NCBI RefSeq assembly: GCF_014230085.1
Contig: NZ_JACHVB010000060.1
Location: 140,833-204,832 of the forward strand
Origin: Ruficoccus amylovorans
GTDB lineage: Bacteria; Verrucomicrobiota; Verrucomicrobiia; Opitutales; Cerasicoccaceae
Direction of reading: 5' to 3'
Length of the DNA stretch: 64,000 nucleotides
Every line of letters begins with the position of its first letter. Position 1 is the first letter of the stretch. The position numbers and the translations under genes were made by a program. Shown piece by piece: positions 34,212 to 42,773 of the stretch. The notes below the pieces were generated by a model. It did no database searches and was not told the DNA's origin. It saw only the letters and a program-made list of their open reading frames with translations.

Positions 34212-35841
34212 GGCGGTGAATCTTGGCATTGTGGCGCACGTCCACCGGGAAGCGTTGCTCGAAAAAGACCCGTTTGACCGGAGACGTAACCGGGTGCGTG
34301 GCGGCGACGGCGAGGATTTTTTTCTCAAAGGCTTGACGGGCGCTGGGCGTGGAGGGGAATTTCCCCGGCTCGGGCTCGATCACGATGGCCGGGACCTGCT
34401 TGCCGGGCTGGCCCAGCCCGATGAGCGCGCTGCGGTAAACGTCCGGTTGCCGGTTGAAAATCGCCTCGCAGCAGTCCGTGTAAAGGTCGCCCTGCGCCGT
34501 GCGCACGCGCTCGGCCTTACGCCCGCAGAACCAGAGCCGCCCGCGCTCGTCGAAGTAGCCCAGATCGCCCATGCGGTGCCAGATTTTGGCCGGGTCGGCG
34601 GGGTCGCTGAGCTTGGCGGCGGCGGTAGCGTCAGGCCGGGCCTCGTAGCTCCTGGTCACGCTCGGGCCGCAGACGGTGATTTCGCCGATCTCGCCCGGCG
34701 GCAGGCAAAGCGCGTCCGACATTTGCGCCAGCGGCTCGTCAGTCAGGCGGATAATCCGCGCCTGCATTTCCGGAAAAACCGCCCCCACGCAGGTGCCGCG
34801 CCCTTCGTCAGTAAGGGGCTGGGTCTCTTCAAGAACTTCGCGCCCACTGATGGTGGCCACGGGGAGCGCCTCGGTCGCACCGTAGGGGGTATTGATCTCG
34901 CCCGCGGGCAGGAGCGGCTTCATCCGGCGGATCAGCCCCGGCGGGACCGGTGCCCCGGCCATCTGGATGCGCCGGACGGAGGGCAAGGTCTTGCCCTCGC
35001 GCTCGCAGTAGCGGGCGATCAGGCTCCACAAAGCAGGCGAGCCAAAGCTGTTCGTGACCCCAGCCTTCTGAATGGCCTCGACGATCTTGGCCGGATCGGC
35101 GGCGGCGGGCCGGGAGGGATCCATTTCAGGGACCACGGTACACATCCCCAGCGCGGGGTTGAAAAGCGCGAAAACCGGCAGCAGGGTCAGGTCCACCTCG
35201 CCCGGCTCGACCCGGTACTGGTTTTTCAAAAGCCGCACCTGCGCCTCGAACATCCCATGCTCGTAGCGGACGCCCTTGGCCGGCCCGGTCGAGCCGGAGG
35301 TAAACAAAATCGCCGCCAGGTCGGACGGGGCGGCAACCGCTACTTGCGCATCCGCACTTCTCCCGGTCTCCTTCGCACCGGAGAGCGCCCCGGCAAGCAA
35401 GGTCCGCCAGCTCCGGGAGCCGACGGTGATTTTTGAGCGAAAGCGATAGCCACGAAGCAAGAGCGGTGAGAGCCAGGTCGCCGCCGGGATGCCCACCAGC
35501 GCCTCGGGCTTACTCTGGCGCACGCAGGCGCGGAAATGCCCCCAGCCCATGCCGGGATCGATCACCACGGGCACAGCCCCGAGCTTGAACAGGGCAAAAA
35601 CGGTAACAATCAGGTCGAAGCCGGGCTTGACCATCAACAGCACCCGCGTGCCACGGTCAATTCCGCGGGCACGGAGATGAGCAGCCGCCACACGGACACA
35701 CGCCTTCAGTTGACCGAAGGAAACAGCGTCGAAGCGCAGCTCACCCTCGCGCCGATGCGGCAACTTGACCGCAGGCGCATCCGGGGCAGTCTCGGCAGCC
35801 AGCGCCAGATAGCGAGCGACATTGGCGTTGCCAATTGCCAT
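34177..35841 (-). CDS. oleC: OleC-like AMP-dependent synthetase (beta-lactone synthetase)
   Basis: The 554-residue ANL-family enzyme has the AMP loop FTSGSTGPAKGVRYEHG at 180-196, followed by MFEAQVRLLKNQY. The A8-region GDLGYFDERGRLWFCGRKAE and the segment VLLMVKPGFDLIVTVFALFK then KLGAVPVVIDPGMG also fit. The combination is very close to OleC, which closes beta-hydroxy acids to beta-lactones. A plain fatty acyl-CoA ligase is the alternative. It lies 31 bases after the small lipoprotein gene and overlaps the convergent secreted-protein gene by 35 bases. Confidence 0.85.
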   Translation of the reverse strand: MAIGNANVARYLALAAETAPDAPAVKLPHRREGELRFDAVSFGQLKACVRVAAAHLRARGIDRGTRVLLMVKPGFDLIVTVFALFKLGAVPVVIDPGMGWGHFRACVRQSKPEALVGIPAATWLSPLLLRGYRFRSKITVGSRSWRTLLAGALSGAKETGRSADAQVAVAAPSDLAAILFTSGSTGPAKGVRYEHGMFEAQVRLLKNQYRVEPGEVDLTLLPVFALFNPALGMCTVVPEMDPSRPAAADPAKIVEAIQKAGVTNSFGSPALWSLIARYCEREGKTLPSVRRIQMAGAPVPPGLIRRMKPLLPAGEINTPYGATEALPVATISGREVLEETQPLTDEGRGTCVGAVFPEMQARIIRLTDEPLAQMSDALCLPPGEIGEITVCGPSVTRSYEARPDATAAAKLSDPADPAKIWHRMGDLGYFDERGRLWFCGRKAERVRTAQGDLYTDCCEAIFNRQPDVYRSALIGLGQPGKQVPAIVIEPEPGKFPSTPSARQAFEKKILAVAATHPVTSPVKRVFFEQRFPVDVRHNAKIHRLTLAKKFSKAL

Positions 35842-35872
35842 CGGCGGGGCCTCGGGCCGTCAGGAGCCGGGC

Positions 35873-36151
35873 TTAGTAATCAGCGACGACGATCGTGCCC
35901 CAAAGGAGGCTCAGATTGTCACCGGAGATGTTCTTGCGCGGGTAGAGCTCGTCCGTGTGAACGTTGAAATTATCGTCCCGGAGCTTTTTGTAGGAACCGG
36001 GCTCGTAGCTGACGAAGCCGGCGGCATTAAAATCCTGATTTGCGCGGGCGTAGGCGGGGTGAACGCCTTCCGGCACGTTGCTGCAGCCAGAGAAAACCAG
36101 CGCGAACAGGGCGGAAGTACCAACGAGGAGGGAAGCAGAAGACTTTTTCAT
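35873..36151 (-). CDS. small lipoprotein, function unknown
   Basis: From ATG 36151 the product has 92 residues. It has a basic start, a hydrophobic core (LLVGTSALFALVF) and a lipobox ending SGC, so it is a probable lipoprotein with Cys22 near the modification site. The mature part is short and polar (VPEGVHPAYARANQDFN, DDNFNVHTDELYPRK). It lies between the histidine kinase and the oleC-like gene on the same strand. An upstream in-frame start would spoil the signal peptide. Confidence 0.75.
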   Translation of the reverse strand: MKKSSASLLVGTSALFALVFSGCSNVPEGVHPAYARANQDFNAAGFVSYEPGSYKKLRDDNFNVHTDELYPRKNISGDNLSLLWGTIVVADY

Positions 36152-36232
36152 GTACTTAGTGTGAAAGGTCAGTTGACGTGAATTTAGGTAACACTTCAAG
36201 TATAAATTTTCCGTCTAAATTGCGCCAAAGCC

Positions 36233-38152
36233 TTAATTTCCGCTTCTGGCCGTGCTTTTCGGGACCGTCACGCTGCGGATCACCCAACTGATCTGCTGAA
36301 TGGTGTAGGGCTTCTGGATCGTTCCGGTAAAGCCGTATTGGGCGGGATTGAGCAGGACAGGGTTATTCGTGTAACCGCTGGTGACGATGCTCCTGAGGTG
36401 CGGATAACGGGGCTTGAGCCGCTCGACCACCCCGCACGCACCGAGGCCACCGGGGACGGTCAGGTCCGCGATCAGGACATCGTAGGGATTCCCGGCCTGC
36501 TCCGCCTCCTCGAAGAGACGGACGGCTTCCTCCCCATCGGCGGCAAAGGCGACCTCGTAGCCCAGGTGCGTGAGCATGTCTCCGGCAATTTGCCGGATCA
36601 TCTTCTCATCGTCCATGAGCAGGATGCGCCCCTTGCCGTGGTAGAGCTTCTGGTCCGGCTCCTCCACCTGGACGGCCCCGCTGGGCAGAGCGGGCAGGTA
36701 AAAGACAAAGGTCGTGCCGACGTCCGGGGTAGAATCAACCAGGATATGCCCATCGTGGTTTTTGACGATGGAGTAGCTCGTGGCCAGGCCGAGGCCGGAA
36801 CCGGTCTTCTTCGTCGTGAAGTACGGGTCGAAGATGCGGGCCAGGTTTTCGGGCGGAATGCCCGGCCCGTTGTCAGCGACGACGATTTTTACATAAAACC
36901 CCGGCTCAAGCGGGATCGACGGCTCGGCCCCCAGCTCGGTGTTTTCGGCCCGGATCTCAATGCGCCCGCCCTTTTTCATCGCCTGGGTGGCGTTGATGAG
37001 GAGGTTGTTAATGACCTGGGCGATCTGCCCCTCATCCACCTCGACCGCCCAGAGGTCGGCGGGCACATTGAGCTGGCAGCGGCAGTTCGAGCCGCTCAGG
37101 ATGAAACCCGAAGACTCGCGGATGAGGTCATGCAGCGAGGTCCGCGTCTTGACCGGCACCCCGCCCTTGGAAAAGGTCAGCAACTGCTGGGTCAGATCCC
37201 GTGCGCGCATGGCTGCCTTTTCCGCCGACTTGAGGATGGAAAAGAGCTGGTCACCCTGCTCGCAGCGGTTGCGGGCCAGCGAGATGTTACCGAGAATCCC
37301 GGTCAGGATGTTGTTAAAGTCGTGGGCAATCCCCCCGGACAGCAGCGCGATGGACTCCATGCGCTGGTTTTTCTGGAGTTCGCGCTCCAGGCGCACCTGA
37401 TTGGTGATGTCGGAAAAAACCAGCACGCAACCGGTGATCCGCCCTCGCCCATCGAGAATTGGCGAGAGCAGGAAGTTCACTTTGCGCTCGATCCCCTCGG
37501 CGGTAACCAGCAGCCGGTCGGCCAGCGGCCCGACGGCCTGCCCGCTGCGGAAAACCCGCTCCAGCGGCAAGGGATTCTCCGTCTTTTCTTCGGCGTCGAG
37601 CAGCCGGAAAATCTCCTTCAACGGACGTCCCCGCACCGACTCCAAGCGGCGGCCGATCAGGCGTTCGCCCTCGCGGTTAACGAAGTCCACCGCACCGTGC
37701 ACATCCGTGGTGATGACCCCCTCCCCGATGGAACTGAGGGTGACGGAGAGCTTCTCCCGGTCCAGATCGCGCCGGGCCTGCTCCGAGCGGCTGTCCGAGA
37801 GGTCGCGCAGCACAACGGCCCATTCGGACGACTCCCTCTGCGGCTCCAGTAGTTGCGCCTCGACCCAGATTTCGCCGCCGTCGGGACGGGCAAAAAGCAG
37901 TTCGCGGCTCCAGGGTTGGCGGCGGGAGAGCGCGGCAGCAATTTCTGCCAGCGCGGTACAGGAGGACGCCCCCAGGTTGAGGGCGTTTTCGAGCGGTCCC
38001 TGCTCCAATCCGGTCAGACGGGCCCAGGCCGGATTAACGTAGTCCACGGCAAAGCCCACCTCCGCTTCCACGGAGTGTCTGACGATAGCGATAGCGACAT
38101 CCAGGCGATCCGCCAGCAGACGGAGCGTTTCATATCCAGGATCTCTTGGCAT
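36233..38152 (-). CDS. soluble hybrid histidine kinase (PAS-PAS-HisKA-HATPase-REC)
   Basis: The 639-residue protein has no signal or membrane helix. Two PAS domains (about 10-120 and 133-250) are followed by a HisKA domain with the phospho-acceptor His277 in LSGGIAHDFNNIL. The ATPase domain has N, G1 and G2 boxes (INNLLINATQ, VADNGPGIP, GSGLGLATSY). The C-terminal receiver (about 508-625) has LLMDDE and the acceptor Asp563 in IADLTVPGG, with KPYT as the conserved Lys. A cytoplasmic signal is likely sensed. Output is unclear, as the receiver is terminal and no DNA-binding domain or partner gene is adjacent. Confidence 0.93.
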   Translation of the reverse strand: MPRDPGYETLRLLADRLDVAIAIVRHSVEAEVGFAVDYVNPAWARLTGLEQGPLENALNLGASSCTALAEIAAALSRRQPWSRELLFARPDGGEIWVEAQLLEPQRESSEWAVVLRDLSDSRSEQARRDLDREKLSVTLSSIGEGVITTDVHGAVDFVNREGERLIGRRLESVRGRPLKEIFRLLDAEEKTENPLPLERVFRSGQAVGPLADRLLVTAEGIERKVNFLLSPILDGRGRITGCVLVFSDITNQVRLERELQKNQRMESIALLSGGIAHDFNNILTGILGNISLARNRCEQGDQLFSILKSAEKAAMRARDLTQQLLTFSKGGVPVKTRTSLHDLIRESSGFILSGSNCRCQLNVPADLWAVEVDEGQIAQVINNLLINATQAMKKGGRIEIRAENTELGAEPSIPLEPGFYVKIVVADNGPGIPPENLARIFDPYFTTKKTGSGLGLATSYSIVKNHDGHILVDSTPDVGTTFVFYLPALPSGAVQVEEPDQKLYHGKGRILLMDDEKMIRQIAGDMLTHLGYEVAFAADGEEAVRLFEEAEQAGNPYDVLIADLTVPGGLGACGVVERLKPRYPHLRSIVTSGYTNNPVLLNPAQYGFTGTIQKPYTIQQISWVIRSVTVPKSTARSGN

Positions 38153-38375
38153 GAATGCAGGTATGTTGGCCGCGCCCGGTCAAGAGGTTACAGGTTTGAA
38201 CGGGAGCGGCGGAGGAGACCACGCGGTGGCTTCCGTCAGCTAATAAATTAATACTCGGCAAGAGTGCCAGAAGAAAAACCGTCTGCATATGCAAAAAAGA
38301 AGGCCCGCAACCCTCCCAACTCCGAAGGCCGATGAGACTTGACCCGGCGGGCCGGGCTTTCATGCTGGTCCGCTT

Positions 38376-39938
38376 ATGGCCACCGATAACGCCTCCACCC
38401 CCACGATGGACACCCTGATCGCCCTGTGCAAACGGCGCGGTTTCGTTTTCCCGTCTTCGGACATCTACGGCGGCTACAACGGCTTTTTCGACTTCGGGCC
38501 GCTCGGCGTCGAGGTGAAGAACAACATCAAGCAGGCCTGGTGGAAGGACTTCGTCCACCGCCGCGACGACATCGTCGGCCTCGACTCCACCATCATCATG
38601 CACCCGAAGATCTGGGTCGCCTCCGGCCACGTCGGCGGCTTCTCCGACCCGATGGTGGACTGTAAGGAGACCAAGCTGCGCTACCGTGCCGACCAGCTCT
38701 TTTTCCAGGAGTTCACCTTCACGCCCGACGGGGAGGGTGACGCCATGAACCACTTCGTCGTCGTAGTGGAAGCCGACGACATGAACACCGCCCTGGCCGA
38801 GCGCGCCTCCAAGGTCGCCCGCCTCCTGGGCAAGCAGGCCGAGGGCAAGGTCCGGGCCGCCCCTGCCGACGGTGCCGCCGTGATCGAGTTCACCGAGTCC
38901 ACCGCCGAGCAGCGCGAAGCCGCCTTCGGCCCCGACGCGACCACCGCCGGCACCCTGACCGAGCCGCGCGACTTTAACCTCATGTTCGAGACGAAGGTCG
39001 GCCCGCTGGCAGACAAGTCCGCCACCGCCTACCTGCGCCCCGAAACCGCTCAGGGGATTTTTGCCAATTACCGCAACATCGTGGACACGGGCCGGGTCAA
39101 GGTGCCCTTCGGCATCGCCCAGGTCGGCAAGGCCTTCCGCAACGAGATCACCCCGCGCAACTTCCTCTTCCGCTCGCGTGAATTCGAGCAGATGGAGATC
39201 GAATACTTCATCCAGCCCGACGCCGACTGGAAGACTCTCCACCGCGAGTGGATTGACAAGTGCATTGACTGGCTCGTCTCCATCGGCCTGCCCCGCGAGG
39301 GCATCGGCGAGGATGTCCACCCCGCCCACAAGCTTTCCCACTACTCCAAGGGCACGACCGACCTGACCTTCCGCTTCCCGCACGGGGTGCAGGAGCTGTG
39401 GGGCATCGCCTGCCGCGGCGACTTCGACCTGACCCAGCATCAGGAGCACTCCGGCAAGTCGATGGAGTACTTCGACGAGCAGCAGAAACAGAAGTACATC
39501 CCGCACGTGATCGAGCCTTCGCTCGGCGTGGACCGGACCTTCCTGGCCGTGCTCGCGGCCGCCTACTGCGAGGACGAGATCCCCAACGACAAGGGCACGC
39601 CCGAAAAGCGCAGCGTGATGAAGTTCCATCCGCGCATCGCCCCCTACAAGGTCGCCGTCTTCCCGCTGGTCAAGAACAAGCCCGAGCTGGTCGAGCACGC
39701 CCGCAAACTCTACGAGCGCCTGCAAAACCGCTGGAATGTCTTCTGGGACGTGTCCGGGGCCATCGGCCGCCGCTACCGCCGCCAGGACGAGATCGGCACG
39801 CCCTTCTGCGTCACGGTGGACTTCGATACCATCGAGCAGGGCACCGGCGTCACCGTCCGCGACCGCGACACCACCCAGCAGATCCGCCTCTCCGAAGACG
39901 AGTTGTTCAACTACCTCTCCGAGAAGATCGACGGGTAA
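38376..39938 (+). CDS. glyS: glycyl-tRNA synthetase (dimeric, class II)
   Basis: The 520-residue enzyme is the eukaryote-like alpha2 form, not the bacterial alpha2beta2 GlyQ/GlyS pair. The N-terminal part shows [19 protein letters not shown] and then [14 protein letters not shown]. Motif 2 includes [20 protein letters not shown], a substrate segment reads [11 protein letters not shown], and motif 3 is [13 protein letters not shown]. The anticodon-binding domain (about 425-520) has [20 protein letters not shown]. It has a 17-base gap or less from the repeat-free intergenic sequence. Its stop codon lies in a hairpin at 39934-39962. Confidence 0.96.
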   Translation: MATDNASTPTMDTLIALCKRRGFVFPSSDIYGGYNGFFDFGPLGVEVKNNIKQAWWKDFVHRRDDIVGLDSTIIMHPKIWVASGHVGGFSDPMVDCKETKLRYRADQLFFQEFTFTPDGEGDAMNHFVVVVEADDMNTALAERASKVARLLGKQAEGKVRAAPADGAAVIEFTESTAEQREAAFGPDATTAGTLTEPRDFNLMFETKVGPLADKSATAYLRPETAQGIFANYRNIVDTGRVKVPFGIAQVGKAFRNEITPRNFLFRSREFEQMEIEYFIQPDADWKTLHREWIDKCIDWLVSIGLPREGIGEDVHPAHKLSHYSKGTTDLTFRFPHGVQELWGIACRGDFDLTQHQEHSGKSMEYFDEQQKQKYIPHVIEPSLGVDRTFLAVLAAAYCEDEIPNDKGTPEKRSVMKFHPRIAPYKVAVFPLVKNKPELVEHARKLYERLQNRWNVFWDVSGAIGRRYRRQDEIGTPFCVTVDFDTIEQGTGVTVRDRDTTQQIRLSEDELFNYLSEKIDG

Positions 39939-39962
39939 GGAAAAGGCAACCCCTTCCTTACC
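39934..39962 (+). terminator. hairpin overlapping the glyS stop codon
   Basis: GGTAAGGAA (39934-39942) pairs with TTCCTTACC (39954-39962), loop of about 11 bases. The TAA stop of glyS is in the 5' arm. There is no T run, so it may be a stability hairpin rather than an intrinsic terminator. Confidence 0.45.
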
Positions 39963-39996
39963 AGCTAACCCCATCTGACTTGCCACAGATTTAGTG

Positions 39997-40024
39997 TTGA
40001 CATTGTGCATTTTACATCTAATTT
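39997..40024 (+). promoter_or_regulatory. possible sigma-70 promoter of the toxin-antitoxin islet
   Basis: TTGACA at 39997-40002 and TAATTT at 40019-40024 are spaced 16 bases apart. The -35 box is a perfect consensus and the -10 box is near consensus. If used, it would place transcription start after the GTG at 40005 and so favour a later start for the wHTH-like gene. Confidence 0.5.
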
Positions 40025-40475
40025 GTTAGATGTGGCCCGAGATATCAAACACCTTTACCGCCCCAAAATCCCACAATATCAGTTGCATGATACCCACATA
40101 GCAAAGTGGAGCATTCCAACATTATCTGAGGGACACGTACCTTTCCCTAAGAAGCTGATACGATGCATGCACCGCATACTGACTTGGGATGGTGCGCTCC
40201 AAGACATGTCGGTGCTATTGGCGGTAATTGACTATATCCGCCCCGATAAAAACGCTGTCCCAAGCATCGAATATGTCGCTTATGTATCAGGCCTCAGCAT
40301 CAAAGAGACATCTGAAAGCTTAAAAAGATTATCTCAAAATGGCCTCATAACGATCGAAGAAGTTAATGATCGTTTAAAGATAGATACTACCCCCCTATTG
40401 CGTGCTATTGAATTGGCGGCAGAAGCCTACGACACAAAGCCAACAGATACCTGCGAAGAGAAAGCATGGCAATGA
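40005..40475 (+). CDS. winged-helix-like protein upstream of RelE toxin
   Basis: The frame runs from GTG 40005 to TGA 40475 (156 residues at most). A promoter-like pair covers the first codons, so GTG 40032 is a real alternative. The centre (about 70-130) looks like a winged helix: DGALQDMSVLLAVIDYIRP, then AYVSGLSIKETSESLKRLSQ, then NGLITIEEVNDRLKIDT. It is markedly A/T-richer than glyS or recJ. The last 10 bases overlap the toxin start, so the two are coupled. It may be an autoregulator of the module. No named family was recognised. Confidence 0.65.
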   Translation: MHFTSNLLDVARDIKHLYRPKIPQYQLHDTHIAKWSIPTLSEGHVPFPKKLIRCMHRILTWDGALQDMSVLLAVIDYIRPDKNAVPSIEYVAYVSGLSIKETSESLKRLSQNGLITIEEVNDRLKIDTTPLLRAIELAAEAYDTKPTDTCEEKAWQ

Positions 40476-40738
40476 GGTGGAAATACCACATCGATAAGCG
40501 AGCTATCAGCGACCTAGAGAAGTTAGGAACACCTGCAGCAGAGCGTATCTTCAGTTATCTGGAAAAAAGAATGGCAACAGACACGGATCCTAGACGCTTT
40601 GGCAAACCCCTCAAAGGTGGGCTGAAGGGGCTCTGGCGCTACCGCGTCGGTGATTATCGTATTATCAGCCAAATCAAGGACGACGAGATGATGGTTCTAA
40701 TCATAAAGGTCGGACACCGTCGAAACATCTACGGCTAG
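40466..40738 (+). CDS. RelE/ParE-family toxin
   Basis: The 90-residue protein matches the RelE toxin family: KRAISDLEKLGTPAAERIFS (helices), the LKGGLKGLWRYRVGDYRIIS beta-core and the terminal GHRRNIYG. Residues Arg and Tyr in these segments are the usual catalytic candidates for mRNA cleavage at the ribosome. The start overlaps the wHTH-like gene by 10 bases. In most relBE pairs the antitoxin precedes the toxin. Here the RHH antitoxin follows after 54 bases. Confidence 0.88.
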   Translation: MAMRWKYHIDKRAISDLEKLGTPAAERIFSYLEKRMATDTDPRRFGKPLKGGLKGLWRYRVGDYRIISQIKDDEMMVLIIKVGHRRNIYG

Positions 40739-40792
40739 CCATCCCAGTAAATCCAGCTTGCAGAAAGTCCAATTTCGTGCGATTTTTTATGT

Positions 40793-40999
40793 ATGTTGAC
40801 CGTACAACTTAATTCCAGAGCCGAAGCGCAATTGCAGCGTCTTGCCAAGAAATCAGGCCGTACGGTAGACGAATATGCCCGCGAAGCGCTTCTCCAGCAC
40901 TTGGAAGATTTGGACGACATCCGCGAAGCGACCGAACGCTTAAAAGAGCCAAGTCAAATATTTTCCCTTGAAGAGGCCAAGCGCCAACTCAGTCTATAA
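40793..40999 (+). CDS. RHH-type antitoxin (RelB-like, DUF6290 type)
   Basis: The 68-residue protein has a ribbon-helix-helix start (MLTVQLNSRAEAQLQRLAKK, then SGRTVDEYAREALLQHLEDL) and a C-terminal toxin-binding tail (ATERLKEPSQIFSLEEAKRQ). This is the usual partner of RelE toxins with the LWRYRVGDYR motif. It lies downstream of the toxin, in reversed order, with a 54-base A/T-rich gap that may hold its own promoter. It would neutralise the toxin and bind the operator. Confidence 0.85.
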   Translation: MLTVQLNSRAEAQLQRLAKKSGRTVDEYAREALLQHLEDLDDIREATERLKEPSQIFSLEEAKRQLSL

Positions 41000-41010
41000 T
41001 ACTTGCCCAG

Positions 41011-41038
41011 AAGAGGAGGCCAGGTGCCGAGTCCTCTT
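41011..41038. terminator. hairpin between convergent antitoxin and recJ genes
   Basis: AAGAGGA (41011-41017) and TCCTCTT (41032-41038) form a 7-base stem with a 14-base loop, followed by TTATA. It sits between two convergent gene ends and could end both transcripts. The evidence is modest. Confidence 0.4.
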
Positions 41039-42762
41039 TATACTGCTCCAGCGGGTGTAACCCGCCGCCAGTCCACCAGTTCCAGCCGGGGGGAGCGGTG
41101 GCCGTTCCAGACGTTCCAGGTGAAGCGGACGGCAAGGTCGATGGGCTGGCCGGTGGGGGGCGGATTGGTGGCCCCGTTCCAGGCGATGCCCTTGATCTGG
41201 CGGCCGTTGCCGCCGGTCAGTTCGAAGCGCAGGTGCTTTTGGGCAAAGACTTCCGGGCGGCGCGAAAGGACCGCACCCTTGAGGCCGAGCACGGGCTCGG
41301 GGTTTTCCTGCCCGTAGGGGCGGAGGCGGTCGAGTTCGCCCAGCAGGCGCTCGCCGAGGTCGCCGGGCTTGATCCAGGCGTCGATGGTCAGACTGGGCTC
41401 GGGCGGGGCTTCGGAAAAAAGCTTACCCACGGCCTCATTAAAGGCGGCCCGGAACTCCGGCAGGCGGTCTTTGGCGAGGGTGATGCCCACCGCCATGCGG
41501 TGGCCGCCCCACTCCTCCAGCAGGCCGTCGCAACCGTGCAAAATCTCCTGCAAATCTACTTCGGGGATGCTCCGGCCCGAGCCGCGCAGCAGGTCGCCGT
41601 CCTGACTCAGGACAATGGCGGGCCGGTAAAAGCGGCGGGCCAGACGGCCAGCGACAATCCCGACCACCCCCGGGTGCCAGTCGGCCCCGGCGGCGACGAG
41701 CCCGGCGGGAATATTCTCCTCGGAAAAATCCGCCACGGCGGCGTCGAAAACATCGCGCTCGATGGCCTGGCGTTCGCGGTTGAGCGCGTCGAGTTCGGTG
41801 GCGGCGGCAACGGCACGGCCCCGTGATTCGCTTAAAAGCATTTCCACCGGCAGGGCGGCGTCGGCCAGACGGCCTCCGGCATTGAGGCGCGGCCCGAGGC
41901 GGTAGGCAACGTCGGCGGCACAGATCGGGTGCTCCTTGACCAGCCCCGAAACCTCCAGCAGCGCGGACAGACCGGTCCGGCGGCCCGAGGCGAGCTGTTG
42001 CAGCCCTTCGCGGGCAAAGATGCGGTTCTCGCCGCGCAGGGGGACGAGGTCCGAGATCGTGCCCAGCGCCACCAGGTCGAGCGAATACTTGAGCTTGAGG
42101 TCGAAGGCGCGCGGGTCGTTGAGCTGGCGCAGGCGCTTGACCAGCGCGTGCACGAGCTTGAAGACCAACCCGGCGGTGCACAATTCGCGGGCGGCCTCGT
42201 CGCCGGGGCCGGGGTAGAGCTTCGGGTTGACCAGCAGGCAGTCGGCGGGAACGGCTTCCTTGGACTCGTGGTGATCGACGATGATAACGTCAATCCCCCG
42301 GGCCCGCAGGCGGGCCACCTCGGCCACGGAATTGGTGCCGCAGTCCAGCGCCACCAGCAGGTCCGGCGGGGTACCGGTCAGGACGCGGTCGAGCATGGAC
42401 TCGCTCAGGCCGTATCCCTCCTCCAGCCGCCGGGGAACCCGGTAAACCGGATCGGCCCCGAAGTGACGCAGCATGCTGACCAGCAGCGCGGTGCTGGTCA
42501 TGCCGTCCACATCGTAGTCGCCGATGACGAGAATGTCCTCGCCCTCCCGAATTGCGACCAGCAGCCGCTCGACCGCCTCGGAGATGAAGCTCAACTCCTC
42601 GGGGTCGCGCAGGTGGCGCAGGCGCGGATCAAGGAAGGCGGCGGACGGTCCGGTCCGCTCCAGCCGGGCGGCCAGGAGCGCGGCCAGCACGCCGTCCACC
42701 CCGTGCTCCGAACGCAGCAGGCGCACTGCCGATTCCGGAGGCGGGGTGAAAGACCAGCGCAT
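41038..42762 (-). CDS. recJ: single-stranded-DNA-specific exonuclease RecJ
   Basis: The 574-residue protein (start ATG 42762, MRWSFTPPPESAVRLL) is a DHH-family 5'-3' exonuclease for mismatch and recombination repair. DHH motifs are ILVIGDYDVDGMTSTALLVS, LLVALDCGTNSV and VIIVDHHESKEAVPAD. The DHHA1 domain shows LVAAGADWHPGVVGIVAGRL then SGRSIPEVDLQEIL, and the GGHRMAVGITL motif is present. The OB-like C-terminus follows. A longer reading frame goes upstream but would overlap the secDF stop, and the shorter start fits the family. It lies 11 bases after secDF. Confidence 0.93.
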   Translation of the reverse strand: MRWSFTPPPESAVRLLRSEHGVDGVLAALLAARLERTGPSAAFLDPRLRHLRDPEELSFISEAVERLLVAIREGEDILVIGDYDVDGMTSTALLVSMLRHFGADPVYRVPRRLEEGYGLSESMLDRVLTGTPPDLLVALDCGTNSVAEVARLRARGIDVIIVDHHESKEAVPADCLLVNPKLYPGPGDEAARELCTAGLVFKLVHALVKRLRQLNDPRAFDLKLKYSLDLVALGTISDLVPLRGENRIFAREGLQQLASGRRTGLSALLEVSGLVKEHPICAADVAYRLGPRLNAGGRLADAALPVEMLLSESRGRAVAAATELDALNRERQAIERDVFDAAVADFSEENIPAGLVAAGADWHPGVVGIVAGRLARRFYRPAIVLSQDGDLLRGSGRSIPEVDLQEILHGCDGLLEEWGGHRMAVGITLAKDRLPEFRAAFNEAVGKLFSEAPPEPSLTIDAWIKPGDLGERLLGELDRLRPYGQENPEPVLGLKGAVLSRRPEVFAQKHLRFELTGGNGRQIKGIAWNGATNPPPTGQPIDLAVRFTWNVWNGHRSPRLELVDWRRVTPAGAV

Positions 42763-42773
42763 GGACAAGGGGA

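Noticed and set aside
38130..40010. 626-codon open frame antisense to glyS
   Set aside because: GlyRS motifs are clear in the plus frame. The minus frame is a composition shadow.
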